From NCBI RefSeq assembly GCF_903970205.1, contig NZ_CAJCHS010000065.1, positions 1 through 33,764 of the forward strand: 33,764 nucleotides of DNA. The letters run 5' to 3'. A program made the translations under genes and the position numbers. This DNA comes from Nevskia soli (GTDB lineage Bacteria > Acidobacteriota > Terriglobia > Bryobacterales > Bryobacteraceae). The notes under the pieces were generated by a model that searched no databases, was not told the DNA's origin, and saw only the letters and a program-made list of their open reading frames with translations. This document shows, piece by piece, positions 27,982 through 33,764 of this stretch; positions within the stretch are counted from its first letter, which is position 1; each line of letters starts with the position of its first letter.

Positions 27982-28116
27982 TCTGGTGTCAGCCGCGTTG
28001 ATCCTAGCGTAGCGGAACGGTCCCTGTTAAGGTTATTAGTTAGAAGAAACAGCGCTCGTTAACCTGCACAAGCGGCGCGTCTTTGGAAACGAGGTTCCAC
28101 TTTCCACCTGGCCGCC

Positions 28117-28147
28117 AAAAAAGCGGGCAGCACTGAGGCTACCCGCT
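28117..28147 (-). terminator. intrinsic terminator of the TIGR03437 protein gene
   Basis: On the minus strand AGCGGGTAGC (28147-28138) pairs with GCTGCCCGCT (28131-28122), with one G-U pair and a 6-nt loop. Ts matching the A-run at 28122-28117 follow directly. It starts 27 bp after the stop codon and is a textbook rho-independent terminator. Confidence 0.9.
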
Positions 28148-28173
28148 CTCCCCCAAACTACTACCAGGTGAGA

Positions 28174-29919
28174 CTATTGAATCGCGATATCGACCGGGTT
28201 ACTGGAAACGCCGTTCACGCTTAACATCAACGGGACGGAACTACCGACCGGGGCGTTCGACGGCAGCGTAAAGTTAATTTGATAAAGTCCGACAAACCCC
28301 GGCGCGAGGCCGACGAAAGCCGGTGTTATCGGCACCGTGGTAACAAAGCCCCCTCCGAGCGTTATGGTCACGCTCGCCGGGTTGATCGTTTCCAGTGTCG
28401 AACCACTCGCCGCTGCCCCCGTCGTCGCGGCCGGACTTGTTTGTCCTAACCCGATCGCGTACATGATCAGCGTGTCTCCGGGGCTTGCCGCATGCGCGGG
28501 GAGCGCTGTGAACCCGCTGTCGGTAGTAGCGATTGAGCCGTCCGCATAGTTCACAATGATCGGCGGTTGACCCGAATAGCCCAGGAACACTAATATCTTC
28601 GGCTCTATCGCGCCTACTGCCACCGATACTATGTTGCCCGCGGCGCCGTTATTCACCACCTGAATATCGGCCGTGCCGGCCGCCGTCGCGTAAGGCATCT
28701 GGAAATCGATCTGGTTCGGAGAAATGAAGTAGATCGGAGCTGCCGTTCCATTCACCAATACCTGAACTCCCGCCAGGTTGGTGGCGATCGGAGTAGATTG
28801 CGCGCCCTGCGGAGTCGCGCTGGTGAAATTCGAACCGTAAACCACCGCAATGTCGCCGGGCGATATGGGTGCTTGCCCGATTGCGTTATCGACCACGCCT
28901 CCGATTGCGATCTGCGGTCCGGTTTGGGTAGTTACTAGAAAGCTTACCGGTATGGACAAAGTTGCGTTCGCCGCGTTGCTGGCGACTGCAATCGTTCCCG
29001 CGTACGGGCCCGGCTGCAGACCCGTGGCATTTGCGGTGACGGTGAGAGTACTCCCGCTTGCCGCGGCCGTAAGCCAGCCCGCTGTTCCGGAGCTAACTGA
29101 AGGAGTAGCCGAAGCGATCGTCAGTGAACCTTCGCCGCTATTCCCCAATGTGACATATCCGACGGTGCTTGAGCCGGTTCCCGCAACTAAGTTCAACTGC
29201 GCGGGCGTGGCCGCCGCGATCGGCGAAGTCGTGACGTCTAAGGTAACGTTGATCGTCTTATTGTCCGACGGGAAATTAGAACCGCTTAGCACGACAGTGC
29301 CCTGGTAAGTGCCGGGCGTCGATATGTTCTGCGTGTTCGCGTCCAATTCATATTCGATAGCCGCGCCTCCGAACGGACTCTGCGACGAAGCCGAAAGCCA
29401 GCTTCCTCCGCTGGCCGTACTCGCCGAGACCTGCGGAGAACCCAGAACGTAGAAGTAAGTATAAGTAGCGCCGCCGTCGGGCGCCGCATATACCGTGATG
29501 CTCGAAGGCACTCCGACTACCAGCAATGTGACGTTGACAGTTTGCGGCGCATTCACCGCGCTCGGATCGCTTACATAAATAACAGCCGCATAACTACCCA
29601 CCGCCAGAGAAGCCGAATTAAAAGAAACCGTAACTTCCTGGCATCCGGTACCCGTTGTAGCGGTGCATGTGGCCGTGGTGCTCACGGCGGCCTGTAGCCA
29701 CGTTGCCGATGTTGCCAAGGCCGGTGTTAGTGTGCCGCCCCCGGTATTACTGATCTCGAAACTGGTTGACGGCGCATTGCTTCCCGCCGCAACCTGAGCC
29801 GTCAAAGTTGTTGTGCTTAACTGCAGAACCGCTGGCGTCGAAGTCTGGGCAATCGCGGCCCCCGTAAACAAACCGGTAACTAGAAGTGCTAAAGATGCCG
29901 ACCTTAAATGATATTTCAT
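28174..29919 (-). CDS. secreted protein with C-terminal Solibacter-type domain (TIGR03437)
   Basis: This 581-aa protein has a signal peptide (about 1-25, ending G-A-A-I-A before Q). Three or so BACON/Ig-like beta domains follow (about 30-330), with motifs such as S-F-E-I-S-N-T-G-G-G-T-L and G-S-Y-A-A-V-I-Y-V-S. The C-terminal half, from about residue 340, matches the domain I know as TIGR03437: G-D-I-A-V-V-Y-G-S-N-F, then A-P-I-Y-F-I-S-P-N-Q-I-D-F-Q-M-P-Y, then I-V-N-Y-A-D-G-S, then Y-A-I-G-L-G-Q-T-S-P. That domain is typical of Solibacter-type Acidobacteriota and has no known function. A Shine-Dalgarno (GGAG, 4 nt before ATG) supports the start. It is a single-gene unit with its own terminator. 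Confidence 0.85.
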   Translation of the reverse strand: MKYHLRSASLALLVTGLFTGAAIAQTSTPAVLQLSTTTLTAQVAAGSNAPSTSFEISNTGGGTLTPALATSATWLQAAVSTTATCTATTGTGCQEVTVSFNSASLAVGSYAAVIYVSDPSAVNAPQTVNVTLLVVGVPSSITVYAAPDGGATYTYFYVLGSPQVSASTASGGSWLSASSQSPFGGAAIEYELDANTQNISTPGTYQGTVVLSGSNFPSDNKTINVTLDVTTSPIAAATPAQLNLVAGTGSSTVGYVTLGNSGEGSLTIASATPSVSSGTAGWLTAAASGSTLTVTANATGLQPGPYAGTIAVASNAANATLSIPVSFLVTTQTGPQIAIGGVVDNAIGQAPISPGDIAVVYGSNFTSATPQGAQSTPIATNLAGVQVLVNGTAAPIYFISPNQIDFQMPYATAAGTADIQVVNNGAAGNIVSVAVGAIEPKILVFLGYSGQPPIIVNYADGSIATTDSGFTALPAHAASPGDTLIMYAIGLGQTSPAATTGAAASGSTLETINPASVTITLGGGFVTTVPITPAFVGLAPGFVGLYQINFTLPSNAPVGSSVPLMLSVNGVSSNPVDIAIQ

Positions 29920-30086
29920 GTTCTCCGGACCTGAAAGCTTTCAATCTCTTTAGCAAGCAATGCGCGTGCCAGCGCGTTGGTTACACAACTATCGTCAAAT
30001 CAACGAGACGGAAAACACACTCGTTGCGGATCGCCTCATGCCTGAGGCAATAAGCCACTTAGAATGCCGCAAGTGTTATCGAAGGA

Positions 30087-30998
30087 TTACTGTGCGAAGC
30101 CTATCTTTTTAAGAGTTGCCGCAGGTTCGGGCTCGTCGAATTGTGCTAATGCAGCCACTTCGCGCCCATTCTCGATCGCAACTCCCGCCGGGGTGCTTGT
30201 ATAGGGGAAGGTCTTCTTGAGTAACTGAAAGTCGTTCGCAGTTGCGCCTTTTAATCCAGTGCGCTCCATAAAGGCCGGTGCGAATTGCGGACGCACCACC
30301 GGTTGTCCTACAAACTTAGTAGAACCCCAGTTTAGATGGGCCATCCGTTCCCCGGCATCGAGACAATGCATGCACTCGGGATCGTAGAAATAGATAAATA
30401 CCTTGCCTTGCGAAAGCGGGTAGGGTTTTCCGTCGACCAGGATGGTGGGAGGAGCTTTGATACCGGTCTGCCGCGCGGATGCGATGCCCAGAAAAACGAC
30501 CGCGCAGATCGCCACCGCCCCGAACATGATGGCCGCTCCCCGTAACTTCGCGGATGTCCCGGCGAGCACGCCCGACACCACGGCTAAGACCAGCATTCCG
30601 AAATCTTCCGCAAAAAAGGCCGGATTCACGGCGCGTTTCACAAACGGAAAGCAACTGCAGTCCACCCCGTGCAAAGCCGTGTAATTCACCGCCATGTAAA
30701 TCATGAAGATGATCAGCAGCGCCGACCCCAACCACGCCGCGATGCGCCGGTATCCAGGCACGAGGAACAATAATCCGGTAAACGTCTCAAACGTGCCCAG
30801 GGTCACGGCAAACGGCAAACTCACGGCTTGCGGCACTTTCAACTGATGCAGCAGAACCGACCAGCCGAACGGGTCGGATATCTTCCAAATCCCCGAAGCC
30901 AGAAACAGCACAGCGATCAGAATGGATGCCGCCCACCCGACCGCGGTCTTCCATTGCGGCTGCGCGGCGACGCTGTCCATAGTTACGGCATGACTCAT
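30087..30998 (-). CDS. MauE/DoxX-like membrane protein fused to thioredoxin-like domain
   Basis: With ATG at 30998 this is 303 aa. That start has AAGG 4 nt upstream; an upstream in-frame start at 31124 would run into the divergent gene. Residues about 18-172 form the four-to-five-helix MauE/DoxX-type domain with a C-S-C motif (114-116) and an F-A-E-D-F-G segment. After a last helix (about 155-172), residues 180-303 resemble a thioredoxin-like domain with F-Y-D-P-E-C209-M-H-C212 and a T-P-A-G near 269-272, the place of the cis-proline. MauE-like proteins help form disulfides in periplasmic enzymes, so the protein may pass electrons between the membrane C-x-C and the C-x-x-C. Orientation is inferred. 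Confidence 0.75.
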   Translation of the reverse strand: MSHAVTMDSVAAQPQWKTAVGWAASILIAVLFLASGIWKISDPFGWSVLLHQLKVPQAVSLPFAVTLGTFETFTGLLFLVPGYRRIAAWLGSALLIIFMIYMAVNYTALHGVDCSCFPFVKRAVNPAFFAEDFGMLVLAVVSGVLAGTSAKLRGAAIMFGAVAICAVVFLGIASARQTGIKAPPTILVDGKPYPLSQGKVFIYFYDPECMHCLDAGERMAHLNWGSTKFVGQPVVRPQFAPAFMERTGLKGATANDFQLLKKTFPYTSTPAGVAIENGREVAALAQFDEPEPAATLKKIGFAQ

Positions 30999-31023
30999 AA
31001 AACCTTCATTGTACGCTGTGGAG

Positions 31024-32691
31024 ATGCTTCGCATGGTCGGCTGTTGGACGTTTGCCGCCGCCGGCTTCTTTCCTTTTTGTGTGGGGTTGCGGGCGGCTGA
31101 CCTGGCCGATCTGGCCGTTGTCAACGCGCAGATCTATACCGTCGATCCGCAGCAACAGTCCGCAACGGCAATCGCGGTCAAAGGCCATAAAATCCTCGCG
31201 GTAGGCGATGACGTTTCGCAGTATATTGGCCCGGATACACAGAAAATCGACGCTCACGGGAAGACGATCGTTCCCGGCTTCATCGATTCTCACGGGCACG
31301 TCCTGGGGCTCGGCCAGAGTCTCGCCCAAATCGATCTGCGCGGCGTTCGTTCCGAACAAGAAGCCGCCCGGCGCGTGGCGGCGGTTCGCGGTAAGACGCC
31401 GGGCGAATGGATTATCGGCAACGCCTGGGATCAAAATCTCTGGCCGTCGAAGAGCTTTCCGACGAAGCAGTCCCTGGATCGAGTTGCGCCTGGTAATCCC
31501 GTGGTTCTCAGCCGTGTCGACGGGCACGCGGTCTGGGTCAATTCCGCCGCTCTCAAGATCGCCGGCATCACCTCGAATTTGACCGATCCCCAGGGCGGCC
31601 GCATTGTGCGTGATTCGTCCGGCGAGCCCACCGGAGTGCTGGTCGATCGAGCGCAATCGCTGATCGACTCGAAGCTGCCACCACCCACCCCGGCGGACAT
31701 CGAAAACGCCCTCGAGCAGGCCGCCCAGCTCTGTTCCAGTTTCGGCCTGACCACCGTTCACGACGCGGGTATCGACGCGCCAACGTTGGCGGCCTACCGG
31801 ACTCTGATTGCGAAGGGCCGATTGCCATTACGCATTTACGCCATGATCCGAGTGGCCGATGCCGGCCCACTCTGGCACGCATTCCAATCGAGTGGACCCG
31901 AAGTCGGTGACTTCCTCACGGTACGCAGCGTGAAGCTATATGCCGACGGGGCTCTTGGTTCGCGCGGCGCCGCTCTACTCGAACCCTACTCCGACGACCC
32001 GGGCAATCGCGGCCTGCTTATCTCGTCCCGCGAGCTGATTGAAAAGGTCGCGCGCGAAGCCCTCGCCGCCGGTTTTCAGGTCAGCACGCACGCGATCGGC
32101 GATCGCGCCAACCGCACGGTGCTCGAAGCCTACGCGGCTGCGCTCGAGAATCAGAAAAATGACAAGCGGTTTCGCGTCGAACACGCGCAAGTGGTGGCCC
32201 CGGAAGACTTCGCCCGCTTCCGCGACAACTCGATCATCGCCTCCATGCAGCCCACGCACGCGACCAGCGACATGCCGTGGGCCGCAGCGCGCATTGGACC
32301 CGAGCGCATCCGCGGCGCATACGCCTGGCAGACGTTTCGCAAGCTTGGGGTGAGGCTCGCCTTCGGTTCTGACTTCCCGGTCGAAAGCCCGAATCCAATC
32401 TGGGGATTTTACGCGGCGATCACGCGGCAGGATCGCGACGGCAATCCGCCGGGCGGCTGGTTCCCCGAACAACGGCTCACCCGCGCCGAAGCGTTGCGCG
32501 CGTTCACGATTGACGGCGCGTACGCCGCCTTCGAGGAGCAGAAGAAAGGTTCGCTCGTGCCCGGCAAGCTCGCCGATTTCGTCATGCTCTCGGACGACAT
32601 CATGCGCATTCCCGACTCGCAGGTCTGGCGCGCGCATGTTCTGATGACAGTGCTCGACGGTAAGATCGTCTACCGTCGTCCGGGGGAGTAG
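31024..32691 (+). CDS. exported Amidohydro_3 family metal-dependent hydrolase (YtcJ-like)
   Basis: The protein is about 555 aa from ATG 31024; ATG 31033 is also possible, and a TTG at 31009 seems less likely. A signal peptide ends near G-L-R-A-A. Amidohydrolase metal ligands are present in order: F-I-D-S-H-G-H (HxH), S-T-H-A-I-G-D, R-V-E-H-A-Q-V and F-G-S-D-F-P-V-E. The YtcJ-like sequence K-L-Y-A-D-G-A-L-G-S-R-G-A-A-L is also complete. Family members hydrolyse C-N bonds in amides, formamides or cyclic ureas; the substrate cannot be told. It is divergent from the redox fusion gene by 25 bp and followed 2 bp later by a small membrane protein gene, so these are probably translated in sequence. 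Confidence 0.92.
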   Translation: MLRMVGCWTFAAAGFFPFCVGLRAADLADLAVVNAQIYTVDPQQQSATAIAVKGHKILAVGDDVSQYIGPDTQKIDAHGKTIVPGFIDSHGHVLGLGQSLAQIDLRGVRSEQEAARRVAAVRGKTPGEWIIGNAWDQNLWPSKSFPTKQSLDRVAPGNPVVLSRVDGHAVWVNSAALKIAGITSNLTDPQGGRIVRDSSGEPTGVLVDRAQSLIDSKLPPPTPADIENALEQAAQLCSSFGLTTVHDAGIDAPTLAAYRTLIAKGRLPLRIYAMIRVADAGPLWHAFQSSGPEVGDFLTVRSVKLYADGALGSRGAALLEPYSDDPGNRGLLISSRELIEKVAREALAAGFQVSTHAIGDRANRTVLEAYAAALENQKNDKRFRVEHAQVVAPEDFARFRDNSIIASMQPTHATSDMPWAAARIGPERIRGAYAWQTFRKLGVRLAFGSDFPVESPNPIWGFYAAITRQDRDGNPPGGWFPEQRLTRAEALRAFTIDGAYAAFEEQKKGSLVPGKLADFVMLSDDIMRIPDSQVWRAHVLMTVLDGKIVYRRPGE

Positions 32692-32693
32692 TC

Positions 32694-33203
32694 GTGTTCC
32701 TCGCGCTCATACTGCTCCTGTCGACGCCGGCTTCCGAAGCGCAGTTGCTGAACGATTCGTTCGACGTGCCCGCGCGGGAGTACCGGTTCATTCCCATGCA
32801 CATCGCGAACTGGCCGGCGACCTTGGATCTCGCATTTAACGCCAGCGAGAACGCGCCGGTACGCGTGGAACTGGTGACTCGCCGCGACCTGGACCGCTTC
32901 ATTCGCGGGAAGCCTTACGAATACCTGCTGCGGCTCAGTGCGCGGCCTACTTCCGACTTCCGGCAACCCGTTCCGGACGCGGGCGATTACGATGTGCTCT
33001 TAATCAATGAAGGGTCGCGGGACAGCGCGGTGAAAGTGCGCGCCGCTGTCCAGTTCGCCCGCGAGCCGGATGTGGCGCAGTACGTTCCACCGGCGCGGCG
33101 CGCGATTTTAATCAGCGTTAGCGTGGTGATTTTTCTGATTGCGCTGCTGTGGTCGGGGCTGGCGCTGCTGCGCGCCATGCGTTCGGGCGCCGGGCATCTG
33201 TGA
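32694..33203 (+). CDS. small exported, C-terminally anchored protein of unknown function
   Basis: This 169-aa protein starts at GTG 32694, with a G-rich ribosome site (GGGGGAG) inside the end of the preceding gene. A signal peptide (L-I-L-L-L-S-T-P-A-S-E-A) is followed by a beta-rich domain of about 110 residues and a membrane helix near 139-162 (I-L-I-S-V-S-V-V-I-F-L-I-A-L-L-W), ending in a short basic tail. No family recognised. Coupling to the amidohydrolase gene suggests a shared location or complex. Confidence 0.8.
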   Translation: MFLALILLLSTPASEAQLLNDSFDVPAREYRFIPMHIANWPATLDLAFNASENAPVRVELVTRRDLDRFIRGKPYEYLLRLSARPTSDFRQPVPDAGDYDVLLINEGSRDSAVKVRAAVQFAREPDVAQYVPPARRAILISVSVVIFLIALLWSGLALLRAMRSGAGHL

Positions 33204-33429
33204 AGCGCGGGGAGGCGCTTGCTTCTGCCGGCTCAGGCAGAATAACTTGGACTTCTTCGCTGAGCGGCGCCAGGTCCGGCGGGATTGGTTGGCGATCCAT
33301 GCGAAGGCTTTGGAGGTAACCGCGGATCGCATCCTGCGCCATGGCGCGAGCCTCTTCAAACGTGTCGCCTTCGGTAACTAAGTCCGAAACCGGAAAAAAA
33401 GAAATCTCACGCGAGGGTCCGCCCGGTGT
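33118..33429 (-). pseudogene. HicB-family antitoxin fragment
   Basis: The frame is open from 33429 to 33118 but has no good start until ATG 33342, which falls inside the conserved core. The readable part (L-V-T-E-G-D-T-F-E-E-A-R-A, then A-I-R-G-Y-L-Q-S-L and P-I-P-P) matches the second half of HicB antitoxins; the first strand pair is missing, replaced by unrelated sequence before a stop at 33432-33430. The C-terminus runs into the 3' end of the convergent membrane protein gene. No HicA gene is seen. Confidence 0.6.
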
Positions 33430-33524
33430 CTATCCAGACGGCCCGATCGAGCCGGAATTTCTCATCGGAGGTCACACTCTCAACGAGAAGATCAAGGCGG
33501 ATTTGATAAAACGCGGCCGACTGC

Positions 33525-33694
33525 GTGGATAGGTACACGGTTGAGTTTCAGCCGGCCGCACGTAAGGAGCTCGAGGATCTTGCTGGGCCGTGTGATCCGC
33601 AAACTGGAGTCGCTGGGCAGTATGCCGCGCCCGCCGGGCTGCAAGAAGCTTAAGCGTTACTCGGATCGCACATCGGCGCGATGTTTACGACTGA
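33525..33694 (+). pseudogene. RelE/ParE-family toxin, frameshifted remnant
   Basis: GTG at 33525 opens V-D-R-Y-T-V-E-F-Q-P-A-A-R-K-E-L-E-D-L, the start of a RelE/ParE toxin. The reading then shifts frame: V-I-R-K-L-E-S-L...P-R-P-P-G-C-K-K-L-K-R-Y-S-D continues the family in a second frame, and I-A-H-R-R-D-V-Y-D ends it in a third, before TGA at 33692. About 25-30 central residues are missing. The gene cannot make a full toxin. The reading frame just upstream (ending TAG 33532) overlaps it but is not a recognisable antitoxin. Confidence 0.65.
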
Positions 33695-33724
33695 GGCCAT
33701 CGCAAAATAAGCGGAGGCCGGACC

Positions 33725-33762
33725 TTACTTCCAATTCCCCAGCATCTTCCTTATCAACGCAA
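33725..33762 (-). CDS. possible 3' end of a gene entering from the right
   Basis: On the minus strand the last 12 codons (I-A-L-I-R-K-M-L-G-N-W-K) end in TAA at 33727-33725. A gene running in from the right edge would fit, but 12 codons are too few to be sure. Confidence 0.3.
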   Translation of the reverse strand, partial: ALIRKMLGNWK

Positions 33763-33764
33763 TC

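Noticed and set aside
30032-30047. GCCTCA-TGCC-TGAGGC hairpin as a terminator or riboswitch
   Set aside because: Six base pairs, no T-tract, and no match to a riboswitch core that I know.
33341-33532. Plus-strand frame of 63 codons just before the RelE remnant as its antitoxin
   Set aside because: Its first part is the complement of the HicB-like fragment and the rest matches no antitoxin family I recognise.

Overview
The window looks like chromosomal DNA from an Acidobacteriota member of the Solibacter/Bryobacter type. The main reason is the secreted protein at 28174-29919, whose C-terminal half matches the Solibacter-type domain that I recognise as TIGR03437. The run of very large secreted FG-GAP/Ig/BACON/SLH proteins and the high G+C content fit as well. 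I see no tRNA, rRNA, phage, IS element or CRISPR array.

Layout. 1-187 is the 3' end of a LysM protein. 198-434 (minus) is a small SelW/Rdx-family protein that reads through an in-frame TGA exactly at the redox position (C-F-F-U), so it is very probably a selenoprotein. 627-8392 is an envelope-polysaccharide block: a GT-C type glycosyltransferase, an acyltransferase-3 protein, a second GT-C-like membrane protein, a BY-kinase/Wzc-like co-polymerase and a Wza-like export protein. 8521-21038 holds three tandem paralogues of 841, 1241 and about 1994 aa. They carry one, two and three seven-bladed FG-GAP propellers respectively, and each ends in BACON-like, three SLH and one Ig/IPT-like domain. They sit directly beside the polysaccharide genes, which suggests (inference) that they are surface proteins held by a cell-wall or capsule polymer.

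21118-22175 is a compact two-gene unit with a 4-bp overlap: a RusA-type nuclease, and a protein joining a PD-(D/E)XK-like nuclease domain to a HEPN-like domain with an R-x4-H motif. It has no phage context and is the best candidate here for an uncharacterised nucleic-acid-processing or defence module. 22237-25475 (minus) is a heat-shock pair, hsp20 followed by clpB, with a strong sigma70-like promoter, a structured 5' leader and hairpins after each gene. 25808-27870 encodes a conserved membrane protein and a DMT-superfamily permease. 28174-29919 (minus) is the TIGR03437 secreted protein with a clear intrinsic terminator. 30087-30998 (minus) is a MauE/DoxX-like membrane protein fused to a thioredoxin-like domain. 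It is divergent from an exported Amidohydro_3 enzyme (31024-32691), which is followed by a small membrane-anchored protein. The right end (33118-33694) holds toxin-antitoxin debris: a HicB-like fragment and a frameshifted RelE/ParE toxin.

Three intergenic spots (about 532-612, 4988-5110 and 27889-27981) carry related imperfect inverted repeats. All lie just downstream of gene 3' ends, and one has 18-bp tandem repeats in its loop.
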